Below are positions 8,231 to 17,589 of a stretch of 64,000 bases of DNA, in pieces. The translations under genes were made by a program, and so were the position numbers. The notes beneath the pieces are model-generated. The model did not search any database and had not been told where the DNA came from. It saw only the letters and a program-made list of their open reading frames with translations. Source of the DNA: Trinickia dabaoshanensis (GTDB taxonomy: Bacteria > Pseudomonadota > Gammaproteobacteria > Burkholderiales > Burkholderiaceae); NCBI RefSeq assembly GCF_002879885.1, contig NZ_PNYA01000021.1, positions 1-64,000 of the forward strand, written 5' to 3'. The number at the start of each line of letters is the position of its first letter. Positions within the stretch are counted from its first letter, which is position 1.

Positions 8231-9304
8231 TCAAGCCACGACGATGCGCGGCTCGCCTGCGATCACCTCTCCGATCGCCGCGGCACGTGAGAAACCCTCG
8301 GCATGAAAGCACGCGAGCACGTCGCCCTGCACTTCCGGCGCGCATGCTACGAGCAAGCCGCCCGAGGTCTGGGGATCGGTGAGCAAAGTGCGTGCCACCT
8401 CGGGTAGATCGGGACCGAGTTCGACTTCATCGCCGTACGATGCCCAATTGCGCGCCGAGGCACCGGTCACGACGCCGCGCGAGGCCAACGCCTGCACGTT
8501 GGCGAGCCAAGGCAAGTCGCGATAGTTTAGACGTATACCGCAACGCGCCCCGCGCGCCAGCTCCAACGCGTGGCCCAGTAGGCCGAAGCCGGTCACGTCG
8601 GTCAACGCATGCACCTGCGGCATCTGCGCGAGGGCGATGCCCGGCCGGTTCAGCCGTGTCGTGGCGTCGATCATCTCCGCGTACCCCGCGGCGTCGAGCA
8701 CCTGCTTCTTGAGCGCGGCCGACAACACGCCGACGCCGAGCGGCTTGCCGAGCACGAGCAGATCCCCGGCGCGCGCGGTGGAGTTGCGCTTCACGCGCGC
8801 CGGATGCACGACGCCGAGCGCGGCCAGTCCGTAGATCGGCTCGACGGAATCGATCGAATGTCCGCCCGCCACCGGAATGCCGGCCTGCGCGCACACGCTC
8901 TCCCCGCCGCGCAATATCGCTGCGATCGTCTCGCGCGGCAGCACGTTGATCGGCATGCCCACCAGGGCAAGCGCGAGCAGGGGCCGCGCGCCCATCGCGT
9001 ACAAATCCGACAGGGCATTGGTGGCGGCGATGCGCCCGAAGTCATAGGGATCGTCGACGATCGGCATGAAAAAGTCCGTCGTGGCCACGATCGCCTGTTC
9101 GTCGTTGAGCCGGTAGACGGCCGCATCGTCGGCCGTTTCGCGGCCGACGAGCAGATCGGGAAACGCCCCGGCGGAAAACGGCAACGTCTGCGTCGCCAGC
9201 AATTGCGCCAAGACGCCGGGTGCGATTTTGCAACCGCAGCCGCCGCCATGCGAGAGGCTGGTCAGTCGCGGCGCCTCATCGTTCGCATTGGACTGGTCGT
9301 TCAT
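8231..9304 (-). CDS. selD: Selenophosphate synthase
   Basis: 357 aa. It makes monoselenophosphate from selenide and ATP for selenouridine or selenocysteine synthesis. The N-terminal glycine-rich loop SHGGGCGCKIAPG carries the catalytic pair C23 and K26. Further AIRS-family motifs are DDAAVYRLND, TTDFFMPIVDDPYDFGRIAATNALSD and DPQTSGGLL. It uses Cys, not Sec, at the active site. The ATG overlaps the gdhB stop by four bases (ATGA), so it is translated by coupling to gdhB. No selA, selB or selU/mnmH is visible in the window. Confidence 0.95.
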   Translation of the reverse strand: MNDQSNANDEAPRLTSLSHGGGCGCKIAPGVLAQLLATQTLPFSAGAFPDLLVGRETADDAAVYRLNDEQAIVATTDFFMPIVDDPYDFGRIAATNALSDLYAMGARPLLALALVGMPINVLPRETIAAILRGGESVCAQAGIPVAGGHSIDSVEPIYGLAALGVVHPARVKRNSTARAGDLLVLGKPLGVGVLSAALKKQVLDAAGYAEMIDATTRLNRPGIALAQMPQVHALTDVTGFGLLGHALELARGARCGIRLNYRDLPWLANVQALASRGVVTGASARNWASYGDEVELGPDLPEVARTLLTDPQTSGGLLVACAPEVQGDVLACFHAEGFSRAAAIGEVIAGEPRIVVA

Positions 9305-12300
9305 CCTCGCTCCAATACCGTCATTTCGCGCACGAGCACGAGCAGCATCGATAGACTCGCCCCGCCCGACGCGCGTTGTTCCGCGATCAATTGCGCGAAG
9401 CGCGCGAGTTGCGGCGCGCGCTCGTCGCGCCAAACCGCCGCGATCGCCTCGGCGCTCGCTCGTTCCGGCGCATGGGCCAGCGCGCTGACGGTCAGCGCGC
9501 GCTTGAGCCTGGCCAACTCGGCGAGCGCGGCGGCGCGCGCGAGCATGTCCCAATGCGTGTGCGTGGGCAAAGCACTCGCGCGCTCGCCGATGAAACCATA
9601 ATCGAGCAGCGTGCCGAGCGCGAAATAGACACCCGCCACGAGTTCGAGCGGCTTCGCCACGTTCGCCGCCACCTCGGCCACGTCGAGCACCGCCACGGAG
9701 ATTTCGCCGCTGACCACGCGTCTGGCCAATTCCGTGTCGACGCCGGCTAGCTCGAGTGCCTGGCGCCGCTCGTCGAGCGCTTGCAGCTCCGCACTCGGCA
9801 ACAGCGTCGACATACGCGGGGCCAGCCGCGCGGCGGCCTCGCGACTACGCTCGATCAGGGCGCGGACGTTCTCGGGTTCGCGCGCACGCGGCTCGGCTTG
9901 CAACTGCCGCAAGAACCAAAGCGCCGCGCGTTCCATCAGCCGGGCAACGTCCACGAACATCGCGGCTTGCACGTCGTCGGCCACGTGATTGTCGAGCGCG
10001 TCGATATTGCACCAGACATCGTCGATATCGAACACGTCGCGCGCCATCATGCAAGCGCGCACGATGTCGCCGGGCTTGGCATCGGTCTCCTCTTGCAGGC
10101 GATGCACGAATGCACAGCCGACACGGTTGACGAGCGCGTTGGCCAGATGCGTCGCGAGAATTTCGCGCTTGAGCGGATGGCGGGCGGCCGCGTCGGCGAA
10201 ACGCGTCGGCAACGGTTTCGGGAAGTAATCGCGCAGCATGTCGGCGACGAGCGGGTCCTCGGGCAAATCGGATTCGAGCAACGCGTCGTAAAGCCACATC
10301 TTGCTGTACGCCAGCAATACGGCGCGTTCGGGAGAGGTCAGCCCGGTTTTGGCCGCTTGCCGCTCGGCGATCTCCTCATCGTTCGGCAGGAACTCGATCG
10401 TCCGATTCAGACGGCCGCTGCGCTCGAGCGAGCGCATGAGGCGCACTTCCGACTCGAACGATTCGGCAGCATAGCGTCCGCCGATAGCGAGCGCCTGCGT
10501 CTGCTGGTAGTTGTCGCGCAATACGAGCGATCCCACCTCGTCGGTCATTTCCGCGAGCAATACGTTGCGCTGCTTCTCCGTCATTTCGCCGTCGGCGACG
10601 ACGAGCCCGAGCAGGATCTTGATGTTGACTTCATGGTCGGAACAATCGACCCCGGCCGAATTGTCGATTGCATCGGTGTTGATGCGGCCGCCCTTTTGCG
10701 CGTATTCGATCCGGCCCAACTGCGTCAGCCCCAGATTGCCGCCCTCGGCCACGACTTTCGCGCGCAACTGCTCGCCGTTCACGCGCACGGCGTCATTGGC
10801 GCGGTCGCCCGCTTGGGCGTGCGTTTCGCGGGTCGCTTTGACGTACGTGCCGATCCCCCCGTTGTAGAGCAAATCCACGGGCGCGAGCAAGATCGCGCGG
10901 ATGAGTTCGCTCGGAGCCAGCGCCGCGGCCGTGATGCCGAGCACGGCCTGCATGGCCGGCGAAATCGGTATCGCTTTGGCCGTACGCGCGAAGACGCCGC
11001 CGCCCGGAGAAATCTTCGTGTGGTCGTAATCGGCCCAACTCGAACGCTCGAGCCCGAACATGCGCTCGCGCTCCAAGAAGCTCGTTTCGGGATCGGGCTG
11101 CGGATCGAGGAAGATATGGCGATGATCGAACGCGGCAACGAGCCGAATATGGCGCGACAACAGCATGCCGTTGCCGAACACGTCGCCCGACATATCGCCG
11201 ATGCCGACCACCGTAAAATCGGTCGTCTGCGTATCGACGCCCATTTGACGGAAATGGCGCTTGACCGATTCCCATGCCCCGCGCGCCGTGATGCCCATCT
11301 TCTTGTGGTCGTACCCGACCGATCCGCCCGAGGCGAACGCATCGTCGAGCCAAAAGCCGTATTCGCGCGCGATCGCGTTCGCGTAATCTGAGAACGTGGC
11401 CGTGCCTTTATCGGCAGCAACGACGAGATAGGGATCGTCGCTATCGTGGCGCACGACGTCGGGCGGTGCGACGATCGCATCGGCTTGGCGGTTGTCGGTC
11501 ACGTCGAGCAAACCGCGCAGGAACGTCTGATAGCAAGCGATGCCCTCGCGCATGATCGCTTCGCGATCGCCTCCCAAGGGCGGATTCTTGACGACGAAAC
11601 CGCCTTTCGAACCCACCGGCACGATGACGGTGTTCTTGACCATCTGCGCCTTCATGAGCCCGAGTACTTCGGTACGAAAGTCCTCGCGCCGATCCGACCA
11701 GCGCAAACCGCCGCGCGCCACGCGGCCCCCGCGCAAATGCACGCCCTCCACGCGCGGCGAATACACCCAGATTTCGAACATCGGTTTCGGCTCGGGCAGG
11801 CCGGGCACGCACGAGGGATCGAGCTTGAACGACAGGTACGGCAACGGCTCGCCCCGGGCATCGCGACGAAAGTAATTCGTGCGGATTGTCGCGTTGATGA
11901 CGCCGAGGAACTGACGCAAGATGCGGTCTTCGTCGAGGTTGGGCACTTGATCGAGCGCCGTCTCGATGCCTTTGAGCAGCGCATCGGTACGCGCCGTGCG
12001 CGCCGGTCCCAGCGCGGGATCGAAGCGCGCGAGAAACAGATCGACGAGCCCTCTTGCCAGCGCCGGATTGCCCGTGACCGCGCGTTCGATATAGGCATCG
12101 CTGAACGTCGAGCCCACTTGCCGCAGATACTTCGCATAGGCCCGCAGAATGGATACTTCGCGCGCGGCGAGTTGAGCGCGCAACACGAGCCGATTGAAGT
12201 CGTCGTTCTCGACCTCGCCGGCCCATACGCGCGCGAACGCCTGTTCGAACAGCGCCTTGACCTGCTCGATATCGAACTCGACATCGTCGGTCAATTCCAG

Positions 12301-14160
12301 ACCGAAGTCGTGCACCCATGCCGGCATCGACCCCGCGGGCTCGATGAGGTAAGGACGCTCTTCGTCCACGCGCACGCCCAGGTGCTCCAGCATCGGCAAG
12401 CTGCGCGAGAGCGCGATCGATTGCCCGACGCGATACACCTTGAAGCGAAACGCGCGCGGCGCCGCCTCGATGGGCCGGTACAGGTTCATCGAAAGCGTCT
12501 CGTTGGCATGGGCCGCCTCGACGAGTTCGATGTCGCGCACGGCCGTGCGCGCGGCGTAGTCTTCCCGGTATCCGGCCGGGAACGAATCGCCGTAGCGCTG
12601 CAGCAAGCGATTGCCCTGCTCCTCCCCGAAGCGCTCGAGCAGCGCGTCGGCCAGATCGTCCTGCCAGCGGCGCGTCGCTTGAACGAGCCGCGCTTCGAGT
12701 TCCTGCGTATCGACCTCGGGCAGTACACCCGTATTGGTTCGCACGACGATATGAATGCGCGCGAGCGGAGACTCCGACAGCAGCGGCGTGAACTCCACGC
12801 TCGTGCCGTTGAACGCATCGGCCAAGAGCTTCGCGATGCGTTGCCGCAGATCGGTGTTGTATTTTTCGCGCGCGACGAAGATCAAGCAGGAGACGAATCG
12901 CTCGAACCGGTCGCGCCGTACGAACATACGCGTACGCTGATGCTCTTGCAGGCGCAATATGCCGAGACCGATGTCGTAGAGTTCATCCTCGTTCGCTTGA
13001 AACAGCTCGTCGCGCGGGTATTGCTCGAGCACCGTCACCAACGATTTGTGCAGATGCCCCTTCGCGAGAAACCCCGCGCGCCGCATGACGTTCGCGCATT
13101 TGCGCCGCACGATCGGGATGTCGGCGATCGAGCCGGTATAGGCCGTGGACGTGTACAAGCCCAGCATGCGGCGCTCGCCGATCAGCTTGCCGTCGGGGCC
13201 GAACAGCTTGACGCCCACGTAGTCGAGATAGCCGGGCCGATGCACGGTGGAGCGCGAATTGGCCTTGGTCAGGAAGATCGGCGAAGGCTCGCCGGCAACG
13301 GCGGCCGCCGAGCGCGGCAGCGGCGTGATATCGGGGGCATCGGCACGCCGCAAACTCTCGCGCAAGATGCCCGCGCCGGTCCCCTCCACGCCGCGCAGCG
13401 CGAAGCCCGACTCGTGCGGCACGAGCGCGTAATCGCGCAGGCCCAAGAACGTGAAATGATCGGCCGCCATCCATTCGAGAAATGCGCGCGCTTCGAGCGC
13501 TTCGTCGCCGCCCGCGCGCGCCGCCAAACCGACGATCGTTTCCTTGGCGACCGCCTGCATCTTCGGCCAGTCCTCGACGGCGGCGCGCACGTCGCCCAGC
13601 ACGCGCGCGATGTTGGCCCGCAACTCCGCCAATTTCGAGGCTTCGCTGCAACGGTCGATCTCGAAGTGGATAAACGATTCGAGCCGCGAACGAGTCGTCG
13701 CGTCCCCCTCCCCGTTCGCCGCGCCGCCCGGCTCGATCCGCGCGATCGCGCCTTGGGCGTCGCGCCAAACGCGATACACGGGATGAATCGCCGAATGCAG
13801 CGTCAGACCGCAGCGGTTCACCTCCATCGTCACCGAATCGACGAGGAACGGCATGTCGTCGTTGACGATCTCGATGACGGTGTGATCGGAATGCCAGCCG
13901 TGCTCGTCGAGCACGGGGTTATAAACGCGCAGCACGGCCGTGCCCGATGCGAATCGTTGGGCCGTCTGCCAATGCGCCATCGCGGCGCCGTAAAGATCGG
14001 CGATGCCGCGGCTTTTCAGGTCTTGCGCATCGACGAGTTCGTAGTAAAAGGTCAAGAACGATTCGATCGGTGCGAAGGCGGGCTCGGACCATCGTCCTCG
14101 CGCGTATTCGACGACGTCCGTGAGCAAATGAGCGACGGCTTCTTCGTTGTTCGACGGCAT
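9301..14160 (-). CDS. gdhB: NAD-specific glutamate dehydrogenase, large type
   Basis: 1619 aa, the usual length of the 180-kDa class. It deaminates glutamate to 2-oxoglutarate with NAD+. The N-terminal half has ACT-like regulatory segments (AFLEWMAADHFTFLGLRDY). The catalytic part carries GGLRWSDRREDFRTEVLGLM, KGGFVVKNPP and VVGIGDMSGDVFGNGML, the last being the NAD-binding region. The C-terminal helical domain follows. The class is typically allosterically controlled and works in amino acid catabolism. selD is coupled to its 3' end. A long open frame antisense to it (11446-14181) is a codon-bias shadow. Confidence 0.96.
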   Translation of the reverse strand: MPSNNEEAVAHLLTDVVEYARGRWSEPAFAPIESFLTFYYELVDAQDLKSRGIADLYGAAMAHWQTAQRFASGTAVLRVYNPVLDEHGWHSDHTVIEIVNDDMPFLVDSVTMEVNRCGLTLHSAIHPVYRVWRDAQGAIARIEPGGAANGEGDATTRSRLESFIHFEIDRCSEASKLAELRANIARVLGDVRAAVEDWPKMQAVAKETIVGLAARAGGDEALEARAFLEWMAADHFTFLGLRDYALVPHESGFALRGVEGTGAGILRESLRRADAPDITPLPRSAAAVAGEPSPIFLTKANSRSTVHRPGYLDYVGVKLFGPDGKLIGERRMLGLYTSTAYTGSIADIPIVRRKCANVMRRAGFLAKGHLHKSLVTVLEQYPRDELFQANEDELYDIGLGILRLQEHQRTRMFVRRDRFERFVSCLIFVAREKYNTDLRQRIAKLLADAFNGTSVEFTPLLSESPLARIHIVVRTNTGVLPEVDTQELEARLVQATRRWQDDLADALLERFGEEQGNRLLQRYGDSFPAGYREDYAARTAVRDIELVEAAHANETLSMNLYRPIEAAPRAFRFKVYRVGQSIALSRSLPMLEHLGVRVDEERPYLIEPAGSMPAWVHDFGLELTDDVEFDIEQVKALFEQAFARVWAGEVENDDFNRLVLRAQLAAREVSILRAYAKYLRQVGSTFSDAYIERAVTGNPALARGLVDLFLARFDPALGPARTARTDALLKGIETALDQVPNLDEDRILRQFLGVINATIRTNYFRRDARGEPLPYLSFKLDPSCVPGLPEPKPMFEIWVYSPRVEGVHLRGGRVARGGLRWSDRREDFRTEVLGLMKAQMVKNTVIVPVGSKGGFVVKNPPLGGDREAIMREGIACYQTFLRGLLDVTDNRQADAIVAPPDVVRHDSDDPYLVVAADKGTATFSDYANAIAREYGFWLDDAFASGGSVGYDHKKMGITARGAWESVKRHFRQMGVDTQTTDFTVVGIGDMSGDVFGNGMLLSRHIRLVAAFDHRHIFLDPQPDPETSFLERERMFGLERSSWADYDHTKISPGGGVFARTAKAIPISPAMQAVLGITAAALAPSELIRAILLAPVDLLYNGGIGTYVKATRETHAQAGDRANDAVRVNGEQLRAKVVAEGGNLGLTQLGRIEYAQKGGRINTDAIDNSAGVDCSDHEVNIKILLGLVVADGEMTEKQRNVLLAEMTDEVGSLVLRDNYQQTQALAIGGRYAAESFESEVRLMRSLERSGRLNRTIEFLPNDEEIAERQAAKTGLTSPERAVLLAYSKMWLYDALLESDLPEDPLVADMLRDYFPKPLPTRFADAAARHPLKREILATHLANALVNRVGCAFVHRLQEETDAKPGDIVRACMMARDVFDIDDVWCNIDALDNHVADDVQAAMFVDVARLMERAALWFLRQLQAEPRAREPENVRALIERSREAAARLAPRMSTLLPSAELQALDERRQALELAGVDTELARRVVSGEISVAVLDVAEVAANVAKPLELVAGVYFALGTLLDYGFIGERASALPTHTHWDMLARAAALAELARLKRALTVSALAHAPERASAEAIAAVWRDERAPQLARFAQLIAEQRASGGASLSMLLVLVREMTVLERG

Positions 14161-14217
14161 GCAGCCTCCGGGTGGCGATGATCGGCGTTCAAGCTAGGCT
14201 AGGCCCGCTGAGCGCGA

Positions 14218-15006
14218 TTATGCGCTGGTAGACGGCAGCGCGACAGTCAAGGCATTCCCGGCCCAGGCCGCGATCGTATCGGCGAGCCATGCGCCGTCGT
14301 CATGAGGTAGATCGTGGCCGGCCCACGGATGCTCGATCAATGTCGCCCCCCACACCGCGGCAAGCTTGGCCGAACAAGCGCGATCCACGAGCGCGTCGTT
14401 GCGCGAGGCCAGCACGAGCGTGGGACAACACGGCGCCGACGCGGCGCCCTCGAAACGCGCTGCCGCCAGCACTTGCCTGAACGCATTGGCCCGGCTCGGC
14501 GGCGCGCTTTGATAGATCGCCGTCCAAGCGGCCAGATCGGCGTCGCGCTCGTCCGCCCGGCGGCACGTCAAGGTATGAATCGCCGATTCGGCGCGCCGCC
14601 GCGCGCGCGCGTCCCAACACCAGGCCGCACGCAAAAGCAGCGGCCATGCGCTCGGCCGCAACCGCTCGAAGGGATCGTTGTAGCGGCGCAGGCTCGTATT
14701 GATGAGCACGAGACGCTCGAGCTCCAACGGAAAGCGCTGCGCCCAATCCACCGCCACCATCGCGCCCAGCGAAAGCGCAACGACCCGATACGGCGGCGCA
14801 TGCCCGAGCGCCGCGAGCCGCGCTCGCACGAAATCGGTGGTCGCAGCGATGCTCGCCGGCGCACGCTCGCGCACATGCTCACCGGTACCCGGCAAGTCCG
14901 CGCATACGATCTCGCCCATCAAGCCTCGCGAGCGCAACCGATCGGGCAGTCGAGCCCAGTGTCTCGCTTCGCGCGCCAGCCCGCGCAGCAAGATCCAGGC
15001 GCTCAT
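14218..15006 (-). CDS. Alpha/beta hydrolase, function unknown
   Basis: 262 aa, cytoplasmic. The nucleophile elbow is A-L-S79-L-G, with Ala in place of the usual first Gly; D204 in SRNDALVD and H231 in AGHDLP complete the triad. MSAWILLRGLAREARHW is the usual first strand and oxyanion region. The substrate is not indicated. The start overlaps the stop of the M14 peptidase gene by ATGA, so the two form an operon; a role in processing a peptide or ester together with the peptidase is possible. Confidence 0.8.
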   Translation of the reverse strand: MSAWILLRGLAREARHWARLPDRLRSRGLMGEIVCADLPGTGEHVRERAPASIAATTDFVRARLAALGHAPPYRVVALSLGAMVAVDWAQRFPLELERLVLINTSLRRYNDPFERLRPSAWPLLLRAAWCWDARARRRAESAIHTLTCRRADERDADLAAWTAIYQSAPPSRANAFRQVLAAARFEGAASAPCCPTLVLASRNDALVDRACSAKLAAVWGATLIEHPWAGHDLPHDDGAWLADTIAAWAGNALTVALPSTSA

Positions 15007-16043
15007 ATCGTCGGCCTCCTATACCAGTACTCCACCGCGCGCGTCATCAACGCGTCGCGGCTCGTGCCGCACGGCAGCCAGCGCTGCGACGCATAGGCGG
15101 CGCGCGCGAGGAAGTCGAGTAGGTTCGTATGCCGGCGCAGCACGCGTTCGGTTCGATGCGCCTTGATCGGATGAAACATGCCCTCGCGGTGCAAAAGCTG
15201 CAGCGGGTTCTTCTTGATCCAGAGCCACGAGCCGAGTTCGAGCGTCAGCGGCAAAAAGATCGACCGCGCGGGCCGCCGGTCGTACGCGTAATCCCACAGA
15301 TCGCCGTGGGCAAGGTATTGCATGCTCTGCGGCTCGAACTGATAGCCATGATGCGGGTGGGCCTGCTCGAACATCGCCTTGAGCATGAACATTTCCGGCA
15401 AGTGCACGATATGCCGTGTCGATTTCGCGTAAGGAAACCAGATGCTGTCGCGAAAGCCGTAGCCCGAGTGGCAATCGAGCGCGAAACTGAGCGGCCGCGA
15501 CAACAGCTCTTCCTCCACCACGCGCAGCATCGTCGCGGCTTCGACCTCCATCGGCGCACCGCTGGCGCCGCGATACCAGGGCAGCCATGCGCCGATGCGC
15601 TGGCCGCCCGCCAAAAACGGCACCCGGCCTTCGGCGTTTTGCGGCGCATTGCGCATGAGGTCGACGCCGTTCGGATTGGAGCGCGTCATAGCCCACATGC
15701 CGCCGGGATTGACGATCGGCATGAACACGAGCCGGATCGTACGCAGCTCGTCTTGCAAGAGCGCATCCCATTCGAGCCGCGCCACGAGGCACCGCATGTA
15801 ATCGAGCAGCAATTGGGTGCCGATCCGCTCCAGCCCATGGATACCGGCGAAAAAGCCGATCGCGGGCGCCTGCGGATCGGGCGAGCCGAGCGTGACGACA
15901 TAGATGGGAAACTCGCCCCCGCGCGTACTCACCTGGGAAACCATCCGCACGGCCAGCCGCGGGCCGCCCACGTCCAGAATCGCTTTGAGTTCTTCGTATT
16001 CGGGAAACGTGGTCTCGGGCAACGAGGGAAGAGAGGCGGTCAT
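15003..16043 (-). CDS. M14 family zinc carboxypeptidase
   Basis: 346 aa from the ATG at 16043; a TTG three codons upstream is less likely. Zinc ligands are H69 and E72 (AGIHGLERIG) and H192 (DCHSGYG); E269 in LTLELGSW is the catalytic glutamate. PIVNPGGMWAMTRSNPNGVDLMRN is the substrate carboxylate and arginine region of the fold. No signal peptide, so cytosolic. Related Burkholderia and Pseudomonas proteins are annotated only as M14 carboxypeptidases. It is transcribed divergently from gabT and coupled to the downstream hydrolase gene. Confidence 0.87.
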   Translation of the reverse strand: MTASLPSLPETTFPEYEELKAILDVGGPRLAVRMVSQVSTRGGEFPIYVVTLGSPDPQAPAIGFFAGIHGLERIGTQLLLDYMRCLVARLEWDALLQDELRTIRLVFMPIVNPGGMWAMTRSNPNGVDLMRNAPQNAEGRVPFLAGGQRIGAWLPWYRGASGAPMEVEAATMLRVVEEELLSRPLSFALDCHSGYGFRDSIWFPYAKSTRHIVHLPEMFMLKAMFEQAHPHHGYQFEPQSMQYLAHGDLWDYAYDRRPARSIFLPLTLELGSWLWIKKNPLQLLHREGMFHPIKAHRTERVLRRHTNLLDFLARAAYASQRWLPCGTSRDALMTRAVEYWYRRPTI

Positions 16044-16263
16044 CGCTTGCAACCCGGGCGTCGATCGTAAAAGTGGGGCCGCGGCAAGCGGACGAGTTCT
16101 TCAATATAGGCCGTTTTGCGGCCGCGGGATCGAAAGCGGCTCCATCGTCTTCGCAGAAATGGCTCTGAGGCTAAGAGCCAAAGCTAGCTATAGTCGCCGT
16201 ACCGTGTCGGCCGAACCGAGCGCCGACGAAGCCCCCATCGATCCGGCGAGACAGGAGAACAGC

Positions 16264-17547
16264 GTGAAGAATTCCGATTTGCAAGCCCGCAAGAATGCCG
16301 CCACCCCGCGTGGCGTCGGCGTCATGTGCGATTTCTACGCGGCGCGCGCTCAAAACGCCGAGCTGTGGGACGTCGAGGGCCGTCGCTTCATCGATTTCGC
16401 CGCGGGCATCGCCGTCTTGAACACGGGCCACCGCCATCCGCGTCTCGTCGCCGCGATCCAGGAACAGTTGGAGCGCTTCACGCATACGGCCTATCAGATC
16501 GTGCCGTACGCATCGTATGTCGAGCTTGCCGAGAAAATCAACGCCCGCGCGCCGGGCGCGCATCCGAAGAAGACCGCGTTCTTCACGACGGGCGCCGAAG
16601 CCGTCGAAAACGCCGTGAAGATCGCCCGGGCCGCCACGGGACGCCCGGGCGTCATCGCGTTTGCGGGCGGCTTTCACGGCCGTACGCTGATGGGCATGGC
16701 GCTGACCGGCAAGGTCGCGCCGTATAAGATCGGCTTCGGCCCGTTCCCGACCGACGTGTATCACGCCCCGTTTCCGAACCGGGTGCACGGCGTGACGACG
16801 GCCGATTCGCTGGCCGCCATCGAAACCCTGTTGAAAGCCGATATCGAACCGGCGCGCGTGGCCGCGATCATTTTCGAGCCGGTGCAAGGCGAAGGCGGCT
16901 TCAACGTCGCGCCGCCCGAGTTCGTGCGCGGTCTGCGCCGCATCTGCGACGAATACGGCATCGTGCTGATCGCCGACGAAGTTCAAACGGGCTTCGCCCG
17001 CACCGGCAAGCTGTTCGCGATGGAACACTACGACGTCGCCGCCGATTTGATCACGATGGCCAAGAGCTTGGCCGGCGGCATGCCGCTGTCGGGTGTCGTC
17101 GGCCGGGCCGATCTGATGGATGCCGCGGCGCCGGGCGGGCTCGGCGGCACCTACGCCGGCAACCCGCTGGCGCTGGCTTCGGCGCACGCCGTGCTCGACG
17201 TCATCGACGAGGAGCGTCTGTGCGAGCGCGCCGTGCAATTAGGCGACACGCTCAAGGCCCGCCTCGAAGCGCTGCGCGCCGAGATCCCGCAACTGGCGGA
17301 CATCCGCGGTCCGGGCGCGATGGTTGCGGCCGAATTCCTGCAACCCGGCACGCGCACGCCCGACGCGGCGTTCGTCAAGCGGGTCCAAGCGCGCGCGCTC
17401 GAACTCGGCTTGCTGCTGCTCGTGTGCGGCACTCACGGCAACGTCATTCGCTTCCTGTTTCCGCTCACCATCGAGACGGCCGTCTTCGACGAAGCGCTCG
17501 GTCTGCTCGAACAAGCATTGAAGGAATGCGTCGGCGCGATGGCGTAA
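16264..17547 (+). CDS. gabT: 4-aminobutyrate aminotransferase
   Basis: 427 aa from the GTG at 16264, with AGGAG 8 bases upstream. A long in-frame extension to 15904 has no homology and overlaps the divergent gene. This PLP class III aminotransferase transfers the amino group of GABA to 2-oxoglutarate, yielding succinate semialdehyde. Visible motifs are FFTTGAEAVENAVKIAR, GGFHGRTLMGMALTGK, ADEVQTGFARTG and the PLP lysine K267 in TMAKSLAGGMP. gabD follows after 42 bases and takes the product onward. Confidence 0.96.
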   Translation: MKNSDLQARKNAATPRGVGVMCDFYAARAQNAELWDVEGRRFIDFAAGIAVLNTGHRHPRLVAAIQEQLERFTHTAYQIVPYASYVELAEKINARAPGAHPKKTAFFTTGAEAVENAVKIARAATGRPGVIAFAGGFHGRTLMGMALTGKVAPYKIGFGPFPTDVYHAPFPNRVHGVTTADSLAAIETLLKADIEPARVAAIIFEPVQGEGGFNVAPPEFVRGLRRICDEYGIVLIADEVQTGFARTGKLFAMEHYDVAADLITMAKSLAGGMPLSGVVGRADLMDAAAPGGLGGTYAGNPLALASAHAVLDVIDEERLCERAVQLGDTLKARLEALRAEIPQLADIRGPGAMVAAEFLQPGTRTPDAAFVKRVQARALELGLLLLVCGTHGNVIRFLFPLTIETAVFDEALGLLEQALKECVGAMA

Positions 17548-17589
17548 GCTGATCCTTTCGCATTTTCGATTCACGCCGTTGGAGTTGAC

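Noticed and set aside
11446-14181. 911-codon open frame antisense to gdhB
   Set aside because: It is a codon-bias shadow of a gene with clear family motifs. It lacks any recognisable domain and its composition (Arg/His-rich) is typical of such frames.
16171-17238. 355-codon open frame antisense to gabT
   Set aside because: Shadow of gabT, no domain, no ribosome site.
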